Assembly (NCBI GenBank): GCA_911728435.2
Contig: OU452203.1
Location: 14,095,651-14,159,650 of the forward strand
Reading direction: 5' to 3'
DNA from: Apoderus coryli
Taxonomy: Eukaryota > Arthropoda > Insecta > Coleoptera > Attelabidae
Length of the DNA: 64,000 nucleotides
Below are positions 24,161-37,059 of the stretch, piece after piece. Below the pieces are notes generated by a model, which was given only the letters and a program-made list of their open reading frames with translations, was not told the origin of the DNA and made no database searches. Each line of letters starts with the position of its first letter. Position 1 is the first letter of the stretch. The position numbers and the translations under genes were made by a program.

Positions 24161-26020
24161 TCGCAAGACCGCAAAACTTAAGTCATTTTAGCAATGCTCA
24201 AAATTTCAAACTAGTAGTGTATAGCTTGGCTATCACTTTTTCGGATAAGAACTACTGAAGCTGCATAACAATCTTACTTACCAATATTGAAGTATAAGAG
24301 CTTTTTTGCATATTTCTTAGGGAATAATGTTTTTATTGCCAGACATTTTCCGTAGACCCATGCTCACCTAAATTTTATATATTATGTTATTATTTTACGT
24401 ACGATTTTAAGACCTTTTCTAAACAGCCAGACGAATCGGAAGGGCAGATACAACAATCATTACGTTGTGAGAGTCAAAAACAATTAGAGCAATTGGAATA
24501 TTTTTCACAAATAACTCGATTCATATTATTTTGGTAGTCATCACGAAGAATTTTTGTGTAGAGTTGGAAAGTTAATTATTATGATTTAGATCTTACGATA
24601 CTCATACAACTTTTTAAATGTTTCTTTTCGTATAGCAGCGCCCAATCCAACACTACACAGTAGTTGCATATACCTTTAGTGGACAATAGAGGGCTGCTAA
24701 GTAGCACCACATTTTTTTAAATTTTACTAAAAACAATCCCTGAAATATGATAAAAATTTACAAACAATTATTCTCAAAACCTATTGTACAAAGTGATCAA
24801 CATTATTTATTCTAGCGGTCAAATAAAGTTATTATAGAGGGTGTCCGGAATTGACGTGTACAACGAAATAACACAAATTCCTTGGCCTAAAATATGTTGA
24901 TTTAGGTCAACTTATCTATATACAAAATTGCGTGGTTTGGACGCCAGAGGGCTTTAAAAGTGATTTTTTTTATTGTGACTCAGCTTTTATACACCCTGTA
25001 CTTCTATAAATTGGAGTTTCTTCAATAAAAGACTGTAGTTTATTGGTTCAAACGTGTATCTAAAAAATGAATGAAATCTGTAAAATATTTTTCAATTTAT
25101 TTGAAAAAACGTCAATGTCAAGTTAATATAAATCATAAAAAAACCCATTTTAAATTTAAAAATTACAATGTAAGTAATTAGTTCAATTAAAAATTGTGTA
25201 AAATGCAGTCGACAAAGAACCACACATTTATTGACAAATATTACCAATGAAACTAGTTTATTATTAATTCCTTTTCAAAATGATCTGCTTGTATATTATT
25301 TCAGTGAATGGTAAATGGTTACCTAGCCTTTCCAAAATTCAAATATTTTTGAAATCGTGATGTATTTGAATACCTATTAAAAACCACAAGAAAAAACATT
25401 TTTTTAAGAGATGTAATGTCAGTTGCTACTCTGTTTGTGTTTGTTTTATTGCAGGAAAACTCGGCAGTCGATTATTGCTGACTGCTCGAGTTTTATTTCA
25501 TTTTCTACTTCGAATTTCCCGAATCCAGTACAAATCGTTTCCCGATTGCTATTTTGCTATTTGGTATCCACCTACCGTCTTATATATGTACATATATAGT
25601 ATATGGCTTAGCTGACGGGTTATTTAATAAAATGAAAACGTGGCTGTTATACTAATGCTTATATAGATATATTTATTCTGTATCCGAATTCGAATTTATA
25701 ATAATGTATTTCAATTTTTGAGATAATAATATTTAAAATACGTTTATCTAATCCTAGACGTCGACGTGCTCTATAAGGCAGTTTCCTGTCTACTAAAATC
25801 ACATGTGATTTCTTATGGAGCTTAAAGTCAACTATCAATGTCAAACTCTCGGATATTAAGTCGTTCTGCTGTGGAACTGAACGATATAAAAATATAAACG
25901 CCATAAATAACGTAAATATACAGTGTAAAAACATAATCAAAGTAAAATTTAGAAATAACGTATGATACTTCCCAAAAGTTGAACTTCAAAATCAACCTTT
26001 ACCTCTACGCCATTTGCAAT
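24161..26020. other. No gene seen; possible small element at 24834-25000
   Basis: AT-rich DNA. AGGGTGTCCGGAATT near 24838 and ACACCCTGTAC near 24991 could be the ends of a tiny Tc1/mariner-type remnant, but only about seven bases pair. An imperfect hairpin, AAACTCGGCAGTC to GACTGCTCGAGTTT, lies at 25457-25493. Confidence 0.4.
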
Positions 26021-26024
26021 ATAT

Positions 26025-26880
26025 ACAGCGTCCCGAAAAATGATCTCGCACATTTTAACCTTTTATAAAATCGCCATTGTAAATGCTATTTACATATTTT
26101 TTTTATTAAATGGAAATGTATACTATGCCATTTGTGTTCATTAAGTTTTGAAAATTACGAGTCCAACTGGCGATCATTTCGATACACATTCGACGCTGAT
26201 GATTTCTGTAGGCTTTCATCACCCGAACAGTCATATGAGGTAGTATTTCTGCAATATCTTCGCATATTGTTGCTTTCAATTCGTGAATCTTTAGGGATGT
26301 GGGGTGGGGTTGGTCGCCCCACAAGAAAAAGTTTCATGGAGCAAGATCAGGTGAACGCGCAGGCCACCCAACGTCTCCACGTAACGAGATTATGTGTCCT
26401 GCAAACATTTCCCTTAAAAGCTCCATTGACTTTCTTGCCGTATGAGCCGTAGCTCCATGCTGTTGAACGAAACATGTTTAAGTTTTGGTTCCAAGAAATT
26501 GCGTAGCATGTCGATATATCGATCGGCAGGTACAGTAACCATTACGCCGCCCTCCTCAAGAAATAGGGACCCCAAACTCTAAATGATAAAACAGCAACAG
26601 TCAAATGGCCTTTCATGGGGCTGCTGTGAATTTTCTGGTGCCCGGTAGCGAAAATTCTGCTTGTTCACACAACCAGATTAGTTGAAATGAGCTTCGTCGC
26701 TAGTTATCAAAAAAGCATTATGTGGGACGATTTGAGGAATCTCGTGGGAACACGCTGTACGGTTAACGCAGTCTCGTTCACTAAATTCTTGCACGATCAT
26801 CCGTGCAAAATGTGGGAGATCATTTTGCCGGACAACACTTGATGCAATTTTTCCATTTATCATAATCTCCTATTTCTTTT
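26025..26880 (-). pseudogene. Tc1/mariner-superfamily transposase relic
   Basis: From about 26870 down, the reverse strand reads MINGKIASSVVRQNDLPHFA, then FLITSDEAHFN with CVNKQNFRY, then GSLFLEEGGVMVTVPADRYI with DMLRNFLEPKL, then GDVGWPARSPDLAP with NFFLWG, and finally ATICEDIAEILPHMTVRVM. This is the order of a DDE/D transposase core: the 'SDEAHF' block with the first acid, the 'G..FFE...V.V....Y..ML' block, and the 'GWP.RSPDL.P.DF.LWG' block with the third acid. The middle 'QQDGA..H' block is damaged. Frameshifts and stops break it. ACAGCGTCCCGAAAA near 26030 looks like one end; the other end is unclear. Confidence 0.8.
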
Positions 26881-26939
26881 AATTGCACATATTTTACCAA
26901 AAAAATCGATACTTGTCAAAATGACAGATTCCTTCGTTA

Positions 26940-27010
26940 AATGAAAAAAAAATCCCGATGGCAGCCAGTCGGAAAAGTAGATTTTTGATTTATGTATTTT
27001 TTATTTATAC
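26940..27010 (+). repeat. Partner of the short inverted repeat at 7.44 kb
   Basis: TCCCGATGGCAGCC and TTTTTTATTTATAC match the reverse complement of 7440-7500. It flanks the 5' side of the transposase relic, so it is probably that element's untranslated region. Confidence 0.5.
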
Positions 27011-27680
27011 TTAGTCTACCACTGACACCCACTATTAATAAACAAATAATGGAATATTCTGACATTCGTCAAATATAACCAAAGTGTCATATTGACAGTT
27101 ATTTTAACTGAAATACCCATTATACTATAATACATACGTAAGTACGGTCTTATTGTTATTTCACAGGTGTTTATTTGTCAAAATAATTACAGGTATAGCG
27201 GGTGATGATATTTTTTTTATTTTTTGTTACTTTATATTGACTTACATTTACTTAAATATGCCAGCGATGAAAAAACTCTCCAAATAAATATTGTAGAGAT
27301 TTAAGTGCTCTATCAATTGATATGTAACATCGGTATTTTCTATTAACAACGAAAAAAATATGATTTTTTTAAAACTTTGACAGGGCGCCATTCTGAAATT
27401 AGCTCTCCGATTTCAATCGCCAACGAACTCACGCGATTCCATGACCTAGCCGATTTTTAGACCAAATTTTGTTTCGATTGGTCAAAAAATGCGGCCTAGA
27501 GCGTGACGCAAAGTTTCTATATCCCATATATATATATATATATAGATATATAAACTTTTGAACTGAGGTCATTTTTAGGATCCAGGGGTCATAAAATGAA
27601 GTACTGCTTAAAAATTTTTCAAAATTTCGGTTGTGTCGATCTCCTGAATAGTTAGATTTTTTTTTTAAATCTACTAAAAG

Positions 27681-27700
27681 GCCCCGCGTTGGGCGCCAAA
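27681..27700 (-). other. Primer-binding-site-like sequence of an LTR retroelement
   Basis: The reverse strand reads TTTGGCGCCCAACGCGGGGC. TGGCGCCCAACG followed by a G-rich run is the form of tRNA primer-binding sites directly after the 5' LTR of many gypsy- and BEL-type elements. It begins two bases from a TG/CA border at 27702. This is a strong motif, but the rest of the retroelement was not recognised. Confidence 0.5.
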
Positions 27701-28004
27701 ATGTGGCGTTTACTTTTTTTATTAATAAAAATATTCTATACGATATACTAACAATCCCAAAGATGAAAAAAAACAAAAGAATGTCTCTCACGGGTTTTTT
27801 TCTTTGGACCAGTTTTTTTTGGGCCTATTTTATTTGGGCGAGTTTACTTATACGAGTTCTTGGGCACGAGTTTTCCTACGTGCTCTTGGTTTTCTAGTGG
27901 GATTTTTATAATGGATCGGACATGAAACCGGAGCCGAGTTTTGTTGAGTGATCGTAACCACAGCTAAGTGCTAGTTTAATCTATAAGTTTATTTTATTTC
28001 TTTT

Positions 28005-28260
28005 AAAATTATAATCACCTTCAGTGAAGACTTTTTCTTATTACTTAATAGGTTTCCTGCCTCTTCAAGGCACCAAGTTTTTAATCACGTTCAGTGGGAA
28101 CTTTTAGATTTATTAGTCAAGAATTATAATCACTTTCATTGAAGACTTTTTCTTATTAATTGATAGGTTTTCTGCATTTTCAAGAGAGCAAGTTTATAAT
28201 CACCTTCGGTGAAAACTTCTTTTTGATATTTAATAAGTGTCCTCTCTCTTCATGGCAGTA
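28005..28260. repeat. Tandem repeat inside the 27.7-kb element
   Basis: ATAATCACCTTCAGTGAAGAC and variants recur near 28011, 28081, 28127 and 28195, each followed by TTTTCTTATTA or similar, and in most units by CCTGCCTCTTCAAGG-like words. Four diverged units of about 50-70 bases. Confidence 0.7.
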
Positions 28261-28740
28261 ACTTAGTCACTTGATAAAATTAATTTAATTAATGTTATGT
28301 TGAATTTTTGAATACCTATATACTTTGGAGAACGGTGAACTGTTTGAAATGTAGACCTTAGTTTCGGCCTAGGCAAATATTTATACTTTGCTAGTAATAA
28401 TCTAGATGTGGTAATACATTATTTTTACATTATTTTTTTTATCGGTTCATATTCTTGAATCCATTATAGGTAGTAAAGTTATCTATCCTAATTTAATATT
28501 TATTTTAATGCATTTTAATTTTAGTATTTATTTTTTTTTATTCACAAAATACGGATAAAAAAAAATTATTTGAAGATTGTGGTTTTCTTTAAATTAAAAG
28601 TAGCCTTGACTTTGGTTTATATTTCCCCAGAAATAGATCGGTGCCCTCTGTGAAAATCGCAATATTGGCGCCCCTTAAAATATGTAAATGTTTTTTTTTT
28701 TTGGTAATTAAATATTAATTATCCACACCCTTTCTCCACT

Positions 28741-28790
28741 GTCTAAAACCTAGACCGCTGTGCCACCGACGACCTTGTCAACAAATACAG
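28741..28790 (-). repeat. Possible tRNA-derived SINE head
   Basis: The reverse strand reads GGTGGCACAGCGGTCTAGG, which fits the A box of a tRNA-type polymerase III promoter (TGGCNNAGNGG). No clear B box follows at the expected distance, so the call is weak. Confidence 0.25.
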
Positions 28791-28901
28791 ACAAACCAGG
28801 TGAGATAAATTATTTCGTTTTTTTCTTGTTGGGATTGTTAGTAACGTATATAATATTTTTATTAATAAAAAAAGTAAACGCTTATACTTATATAAGTCAC
28901 A

Positions 28902-31900
28902 TTAAAAAAGGTTAGGCAATTAAACTGGGATTAAATATTTCTCTATGCAGTGTTGTCTCAAAGATCTTCGAAAAGTTAGGAACAAAAGAGAGTAGATAAT
29001 TCTGAACGTGATCATTTTCGGAAGACCTACGATTCAGTAGCGCGATTCGTTGCAGTTGTAATTGCCAAAATTTTTCTTAACGACACAAAAATGTTTGTTT
29101 CCATGTTTCAATTACGCATATGTATGAAGTTATTTAAATTAGCGGTTTAATACCAAAAGTATCATAACAGATTTTTAAATATTTCTTTAATATATGAACA
29201 ACAGATTTAACGCTATGTAAATGGCGTTTCAGATCATAGCATAGAATCCAATTCGTTATAAAATGTAAATGGCACAGTTCCACATTCACATATATAACCA
29301 GAAGGGAAGCATGCTAATTACAAAATTTGATTAATTGAATGCTGAATAAAAGTGGCGTAAATTGCAAATCTCTGTCTCTGCATTTTTTTATGTATCACTC
29401 GTGTAAAACGCAATTCAATCTTTCAACAGCAGGTGAATTTTCTGGTAAAAAACTCTATATAGGTATATATAAATTTTAATTTCATGAAATACAAATCCAA
29501 ATTGGTGTGGATACTAGACAAATAAGTTTAGGAGTTAAACAAATACTGTAGGAACTATCGCTGTTTTTGTGTTGTAGCAATGTAAAATTGAAAAAGGCCC
29601 ATCTGTATCCACTATAATGCAAAATCTGTTTGATTTATCCGTGTTTGTGGAGGTTGTATATATAAAAGATATAATACGCAGAGGCGCCCGCCGCGCCACG
29701 CCGCGCCGGTGAGACCTTTGCTGCTCGATGTGTAGACCGGCGATATATCACAGACCGTTCACCAAAATAGGAATTATATGAAAAGCATACACCACCTGAT
29801 ATGTTTACAGGATGATTCTGCTGCAATGATATTTTAAAGCAAATACTGTAAGGGATTTTGGATTTGTCAGTTATACTTTTCGAACTGGTTTTTCCTGAAC
29901 GGGATATAATTTTTAACTATTAAATAAGTACCCTACTTTAATCACAATCGTTCAGTGTGTTCATGTTCTTTGGGCTATAAATTCTATGAGTAGGTATAAG
30001 CCGCTTACTTCTTGGGTACATTCCTGTTGAAATTGCAAAAATTCATTCACATGAGGTTACTGGAACTGTTTTATTAAAACGCAATATCTTTTTATCACTT
30101 GCGCGTCCTGTGTAATGTTTTACATGTTTCCAAAATGGTCGAAAAAACAGGGAAGTTGTAAGACAACCCTTGGGTTTTCCCTTATAATTCTGAAACTAAC
30201 CAGATTCCTGTAAGCTCTCATATCTCTGCACATTACTTGAGTTTCCTCCTTAAAATCCCGATGCCGATGGTCTATTAGAAGTATCTAGAGAACGGAAAGA
30301 AATATAGTTCTGAAACTTTGAGTACTGCTAGCTGATGCCGGGCTCTAGCTTGTGAACATATTTTTACCAGTGCGTTGTTGCCAGATCGTGTGAGACTGAA
30401 CCCAACTTTGAAATTTCAAATAAACCACCCTATTTAGTATTGGATTTTCGGATTATACGTGTTATTCTGAGCATATTTGTTTTAACATGGCCTATACCTA
30501 CTGTTTTTGACATGATTTAATTTGCATTGTCAAAAAAATGCGATATTTTTCTCACCAGTACTGACAGAAAGCTGCAATTTTTACAGCAACTTCATAAAAC
30601 ACAATTGGTCTACAAATGTTGACGCACATTGATCCAATTTGATACAGGGTGTGAAAAAACTCCGACAGAAAAAAGACAAAAGCCGCGATTGTTTTAAATG
30701 GAACACTCTTAATTAGACACGGAATTACCAATTTATATTTACATTGAAGGAAGAAGAATCTTGAAAAAGTGGAAATAAACTCGAGAAACATCGAGTCTGA
30801 ATTGAATAAATTAGTTCTCTAACCATCAAATTCTTAGAGAAAAATTATGCAGTTAATTTACTTACTAACTACACAAGTAATTATTAATATTAACCATTCT
30901 TTAATTTTCTTTTTGAACTTAAACAAATTATCGGTCTGTTTTAGTACAGTTTAGAAAGTTTTAAGAAATAATTGTATGCCTATGTAACTGCTTTCAGAGA
31001 ATGACGTGGATAGCCAATATTTTTGTTGTTCTAGTGCTATATTAATGATTAACATGTGTCAAAGAACACTTTATTTTTGAAACAAAATATTAAATATTCA
31101 TAAATGTAGAGTTGCTAAACTGTCAAAATTACCTCAAGTTAACGTAGTCCTTTTATTACTCGCTGCTTATATAGAAGCTGATCTGCATTACACTCGATAA
31201 CAATAAGTCAATTCCACACTTGCCGCAATGATCCACTGCGACTTTTTGGACTTACAAATAACAATCATTTGCTCGTCTATAAAAACTTTCTCTCTAGGAA
31301 TTAAATTGTGTGAACTGTAACAGCTAATGAGAAGTATACGTGTATAATTCCAGTATCTATTTTTTGCTTTTGGACATTATTATCTCGATTACTACTAAGT
31401 TCTACTTGTACTCTTCAATTTAAATTGGACTTCAACGAAGCTAACCTTGTACCTTGTGAGTTTTATCTGCTTCTCAAAGACAAAATTGAATTAAAATAAA
31501 TGTAATTTCATTATGTTGCATCTGCAAAAGAATGATGATTATGAATGAGCTCAAGGAAAGGAAATTTCCGGCACTGCTTTTGAACAATTGAAAATTGATG
31601 AGGTTACATGACAGGTGAAATTAACTGAATATGTATATGATATTTTCAACTGAAAGATTTATTATTATATATTCCTCTAATAACAAGCCTGTGTTAGCTA
31701 TAGAAATGATAAACATAACTTTAACACCTACAAGCCATTACAGACTCTATTCATGAAAATAAATTGTTTTCGTCCTCTTTCGGTTAAATTTGATGATTTT
31801 GAGGGACACCCTATAATAAAGCTAAACTGTACATTTACAAGCACGAAAACTCTATAGGTATAAAGTATTACTACTAAAGCAGATGATACAGAGTTGGTGT

Positions 31901-32324
31901 TCCCTTCTAGCATGTTCTGTCAGCTCTATCTACTCTCTCTTCGTATATCATGTACCTATATAGATGTATCAACATTGATAAGTATAATATTTATCCGAAG
32001 TAGAAACTATGGGTATTGCTATTACGAGTATATGAGATAAAGTGAGTTTGGGTAAACCGGTTGGGACAGAGTAACTAATGTTTTCTAACTTTTCGTGAGT
32101 TAATAATCACTTCATGCATCACTTCCTTGTTTTATTTAACCACCGTCAAATTTTCTTCTACTTCCTCCACGACTTTTCTATCATTTTCGTTAAGACTGTG
32201 TACAGTTTTTGCATCAATTACTTGCTTGCCTTGTGTTGTAGTTTTCTCTGTAAGCTTCGGGTTTTGTTTTTTCCGCGTTTTTCACCAATAATTTTATATT
32301 ATATTTTTATGTTTTTCTCTTCCT
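28902..32324. other. No gene seen
   Basis: AT-rich DNA. A 35-bp GC-rich patch at 29680-29712 (GCGCCCGCCGCGCCACGCCG) stands out. ATACAGGGTGTGAAAAA near 30642 and GGACACCCTATAAT near 31804 look like transposon ends but do not pair beyond a few bases. Confidence 0.5.
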
Positions 32325-32850
32325 TATTATTTTATAAATGGATTTCTTTCTGGGGATGAGGTGCCAATTAAAACAGATTGTAGTTGAAATAATTTATGTT
32401 AATTCATGATGTAAGTTCTTTTTTTGTTGTTGTATATTATGTATACAACGTTTCGGCAACGCATAATTGTCTTCTTCAAATAGAAACCCTCGTAACAAAA
32501 AAAGTAGTGTAGCTGACAATGTCAAAATATGTAGAAACTAAAAATAAATAACATCGATCGACCCCGCGACAAATTTTAATGTATGGAAAGATAATACATA
32601 TTTTGTCTGTATTATACAAATATCAATCTTTCTCATATTTGTCGTATAAGTGTAGTGTTTGTCTATATGTTCTGTAAATTGATGTCTTTTAGAACATACC
32701 TGAAGAAGGCAATTTTGCGTTGCTGTAACGTTGTATACATAATATAAAGAAAATTAGAAAGAACTGACATGAAATAAAAATTATTTCAACTACAATCTGT
32801 TTTAATTGGAACCGCATCCCAAGAAAGAATTCCATTTATAAGATAATTTT
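32325..32850. mobile_element. MITE with inverted ends of about 140 bp
   Basis: The left end (32325-32485) and the right end (32690-32850) are reverse complements with few mismatches over about 140 bases. Markers are TATAAATGGA, CAATTAAAACAGATTGTAGT, TTGAAATAATTT, ATATTATGTATACAACGTT and CAACGCA. The core is about 200 bases with no coding content. The long end repeats and total of about 525 bp fit a non-autonomous DNA transposon. Confidence 0.85.
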
Positions 32851-32984
32851 ATTAAAATTGGGTATTACAATCTCTAATTATAATTTTACAATTTTTTAAT
32901 GAGGTAAAACAATTGAAATATATTTTTTAACAAATTTAGTATAGCCATTTTACCAAGTTTTGTGTTCTCTAATTATTAATTTGA

Positions 32985-33705
32985 CTTACTTTCTATCTTG
33001 GGTTGTAGGACCCCGCTAAGTAAAATTATCAAAAATGCGACGTTTCGCAATCTGACACACAGGGACTAAGTATATTCAAATTTAATTCATATTTACAAGA
33101 TGTTGAGCAATTTTGATCAATTTAATATTTGCGTTGTAGTTCTATGGTGGATGGTTTTTTTTTTCTATTTTTTTAATTTTTCTTTTTCCTGTGTATAAAG
33201 ATAATTTCATAGATAGGTATAGTGTTTCTAAAGTTAATTTAAAATGATATTAAAAACCACAACTCGATATCCCTTTGTAATGTCAATACCAATCGCAGCA
33301 CCCTTTTAACTTTTCATAACAATACATGCCCTACGATATTTCAAAAATCCTTTATGTATTAACAATTGTATGTTCATTTGTATAAAAGTATACTGTAGTA
33401 TTTTTCCTTGCCGCTCTAACACTGCAACATAAAAACCTACGCTGAAAAAGACTGTTTTTGTTTTTAGAAGTTTAGACAACATTACACTTAATTAAAAATG
33501 TTAAGTGTAATGTTGTCTTGCTCATATAATATATTTCATATTATGCATCTCTAGTTGTTTTTTAAAGAGTAAGATTTTGAATCATGAATTGTATTAAGTG
33601 CTTGATAAAGCTGCAATATAGCCTGCGAAACATCGCATTTCTGATAATTTAGAGTTTTACTCATATGAGGTCTACAACCCAAGACTAAAATTTAAAGTAA
33701 TTAAA
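32985..33705. mobile_element. MITE of about 720 bp with a perfect inner hairpin
   Basis: The left end carries TCTTGGGTTGTAG, AGTAAAATTATCA and AAATGCGACGTTTCGC. The right end carries these in reverse complement (GCGAAACATCGCATTT, TGATAATTT, CTACAACCCAAGA). The ends pair over about 80 bases. An inner hairpin has perfect 18-bp arms (33474-33491 and 33501-33518, AGACAACATTACACTTAA) and a 9-base loop. No coding content. Confidence 0.8.
33474..33518. repeat. Perfect 18-bp hairpin
   Basis: AGACAACATTACACTTAA, nine-base loop, then the exact reverse complement. It lies in the middle of the 32985-33705 MITE and may be a nested insertion or a secondary-structure element of that family. Confidence 0.85.
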
Positions 33706-35899
33706 ATTTAGTATAACATGTACCATTTCTATTTTTATTATAAATACAGTTCCGGTCTGACTTCAAAACTGGTAATTCAAGAAGTTATAATAGTTGGCGA
33801 TCTTGAATTTCCAATATCAAATAGGGAAATATATAATATTCAAAACAAATAATTAAACTAGTGTGATCTACACCAATCCAAACGTACAAAGGCTGGGTGA
33901 AACTTTTTCAGCTTGATTGAGAAAAACATTTTACAATATAATCTCAGCAGGACTACTAAATTATTTTCTTTTTGCAAGACAGTGCCCTCATGGAGTGATA
34001 ACAATTTTTAATACACTTCACCAAGCTTTTCAAATTACGCATTTAAAGCATGGTTGCCGTCCCCCATTTTACGTCTAGTAGTTTTTTGTTAGGCTGGGGG
34101 ATAAATCTTGTGATGGGTGGGGGAGCAATTCGATTTTCAGTTGTTTATCATGGTGAAATATTTATTTTGTTCTCCAACCGAGGTTATTTGCCATCCTTTA
34201 AACCTTACAATACCTCCTCCTAGTAGTAACCATTCCCCTTCTGAAGGTATTTAATTTTCCTCGGAATAATGTTATTCGCTGACAGAATTATTAATAATTT
34301 ATTTATTAATATTGGTCGGTTTACCAACTCCTGCGAACTTTCTTAAATTCGGAAGCCAACTCTTTAACCCTTGAATATAATGAAGACGATCCAATTTGTT
34401 TTTTTTATTTTAAATTTCTCAAATAGAAGTCTACTCTAATAGAGTTCTAATAGAGTGCAAGGGAACGTAAAAGATGTTCATTATCAAATACGTATCAATC
34501 TAATCAAGGTCAGAAAAACTAATTTCAACATGAAATATCTGTTAATTAAATGGATATATTTCGTTATTTTTGTTCAACACAAAACAGTTCGGTTACTTAT
34601 CCATATAATACTTCTTTAATCCTTGTTGGGTAACAAAAAAGGTATGACATAAATGGGAGGATGGGATCAGGGTTTCAAAGGTCGCGTCAACTATACAAAA
34701 CTTGACGTAGTAGATGCTTGTTTGTTTTTTCTGTGTGGTTGTTTTTTTGTTGCCTATGGTAGAAACCCTAAAAAGATTTTCGGTTAACCAAGAGGGCGTA
34801 GAATGCCATATTTCAAGATATCATTAACTATAATATGTTATGTAACTCCAGAATGAACACAGAGTTGTATTAAGGTTTGGTCAAATTAATTTGTGTATGT
34901 TATATTCGTTGTAACGAATATTATACGAGATTATGGGACTTAATGTTAAATATTTTGCAATTTGTTAGATAGTAGCGAGAGCAAGGGTTGCAAAGCATGG
35001 GTATGTTATTTCCAAAGTCGTTCCTTTGAATTGCGTTTTAAAGGTTACACTGAAACTGGTTCATATTTATTTACAGTAGACCGTTGGCTTTATATTACTA
35101 TGTACCAGCGTTCTCCAAACTTTGAAGCGTTAGGGCCATAACGATTTTTTCAGTATGTTCCAAGGACAAAATCCTTTTGAATTTTCTGTCCATATCTATA
35201 TCTAGAATAGTAAAGTGCGCGACCTAAGGAACCATACGCTTTGTGGATTGTGACATCTAGTGGCATTAGTTGTTATTAAATATTTGGGAATTTCCGCGTT
35301 GGTTCGAGAAAGTTCTGATTCAGGCGATAACTTTGAGATGGCATTAATTGCAAAATAAGAATGCTAGCGGCGCAACAGCGAGTCAGTTTGCGTAGGAAAG
35401 GCGAAGCAAGCGAAACTATTGTGAAATAATGTAACACCCGTGCATAACTTATTGTTTTTATGTGTGATTTATATGTATTATATTAGTATGGAAAAGAAGC
35501 GAAAAATAGACAGTGAAGAACGTTGAAAGATAAATGCAACTTTCAATATTTTGTGATAAATAACAAAATATCTAGTCAATATTTCTGCTATATTTAGGAA
35601 ATTATTGTTTTTTATATAATTATGTAAAAACATTTTATTAGGTATATTATATTTATTTTAAATTATAATTAATTAAGAAAATTAATAATATTTCTGCTAT
35701 GTTTAGGAAATATGATTCTTTTAAGTTTTTAACCCCTTTTTACACTCTTTTCGAACACCAATGTATCTAATTTTGTAATGGTTAATGTTTTAGGTTATAC
35801 CATTTTTTTTACAAATGAAGAATTGTTCAATATTGCTTAGAATTCTTTAAATTTTCGAACCCTTTTTTAAACTCCTTGCCTACGTTCGATGTTTCCTTC
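33706..35899. other. No gene seen
   Basis: AT-rich DNA. The patch 35150-35440 is richer in GC and reads like old repeat DNA, but no family was recognised. GGTTCGAGAAAGTTC near 35300 resembles a polymerase III B box but has no A box upstream. Confidence 0.45.
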
Positions 35900-35914
35900 T
35901 CAACAGCAGGTAAT

Positions 35915-36560
35915 ATAATAATAATAATAATATTTATTTCAGTAAGTACAAGGATTACAATGTCGGTACAATATATCTTATAATTAATGTGAAATAAATA
36001 TTAATCAAACTCCTGTGAAATATTCTGTAAGTCATCCTGTGTTGCAAAGTTTAAAACTTGTCTGCAACTGTAGATGAAGGTAGAACAGATAAAAGTGCAC
36101 ATGAAGCCAATTTAGTTAAGTGTAACTATATCATTTTATTTTATAACCCAAAATTAGAAATATCTCGAAAACAAAACAAAAAGAAACAAATAAAAAAAGC
36201 AATAAATGAGTTAAACTGAAAAGTGAATTCTAATCGTTCCCGATTTTATTAGACACAGATTTCACCCCATATCCATTTAGGTGCTTATTTCAATTTTATT
36301 ATCTATAAGCCAATTTGAAAAGATTTTTTTAAATGATTTATAAGAGGTTTTCTCTTTTAAATCCAGAGGCAGTTTGTTATAAATTTGCTTACCGACATAC
36401 GCGAAACATCTCTGTCCTATCTGTAATTTAGTTTTGGGAAGAATTAGGTTTTCATTTAGTCTGAACCGCGTTGGATGTCGATGTGTGTTCGTATTTACTA
36501 GTCTTTTATCTTTAATTAGTAGAAGTAAAGCTGCTTTATAGAAAAGGTAAAATTATATAT
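35915..36560 (-). pseudogene. LINE 3' end: C-terminal part of ORF2, 3' UTR and (ATT)n tail
   Basis: The reverse strand is open for about 90 codons from 36550 to a stop at 36277-36279: KAALLLLIKDKRLVNTNTHR, HPTRFRLNENLILPKTKLQ, GQRCFAYVGKQIYNKLPLDL and SYKSFKKIFSNWL. The patterns 'HPTR', 'R.F...G...YN.LP..L' and 'SFK..L..WL' are the usual end of jockey/CR1-type LINE proteins. About 340 bases of 3' UTR and an AAT/ATT array at 35918-35935 follow, the expected 3' tail. The piece is 5'-truncated but its frame is intact, so it is one of the younger insertions here. Confidence 0.8.
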
Positions 36561-37059
36561 TTAAAAACAATTAATCCGGGTTTATACTCTGAAGCCCCTA
36601 GGTGTCTAGGTCGTTCTCATTTATGGCATTTTTGTTGCTTACTTTTTTGTATGACAAAATATTGAAGAAGGTGGATGCTGTAATATTAATTTATTTAAAA
36701 TTATGAAGTTATTTTATTTAGAACTACGCCCCTGATGTATAATGTGTTCCAAATTCATGCTAGTTTACAATTAACTTAAGCTATTTGTTTATTTGTCTAC
36801 CGCTAGGATTATAAAAATATGTATGCGCGTCACTGGTGATTAGGGTATGTTCGTAAATTATCTGCTAAATTTTACATGTTGATTTCACACCAATTGAGGT
36901 TAACCAGTTACGCCTCACAAACTCACCACCAAGTCCAGCTGCCACTAGAGCATGTTAGTTCATTTGTCATCTGGATTTGTTTCCAACCCGGTTTTATGCA
37001 TTTTGTTATTTTTAAAAATAACGAGGAATTCCGATAAAATAAAAGACATTTCAGGAAAA

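Larger units (their letters stand above)
27702..28901 (-). mobile_element. 1.2-kb inverted-repeat-bounded element (LTR-like or DNA transposon)
   Basis: On the + strand the block starts TGTGGCG and ends GTCACA, so it has TG...CA borders on either strand. Its ends are also long inverted repeats: 27704-27790 and 28800-28882 match as reverse complements over about 80 bases (TATTAATAAAAATATT, ACTAACAATCCCAA). LTRs normally have only a few inverted bases, so this speaks for a DNA element. The primer-binding-site-like sequence just outside speaks for an LTR on the reverse strand. It could also be two LTR ends in opposite orientation. Inside is a tandem repeat at 28005-28260. Confidence 0.5.

Noticed and set aside
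25455..25560. Possible exon after GTTTTATTGCAG
   Set aside because: The acceptor-like site is good, but no frame shows a recognisable domain or a supported donor site, and the start is a hairpin.
27523..27545. ATATAT run as a functional site
   Set aside because: It is a simple dinucleotide microsatellite with no context.
32114..32359. 81-codon hydrophobic frame
   Set aside because: Made of T-rich DNA that reads as F/L/Y/S by composition, and it runs into the MITE end at 32325.
35290..35310. GGTTCGAGAAAGTTC as a tRNA or SINE B box
   Set aside because: No A box at the proper distance and no cloverleaf can be drawn.
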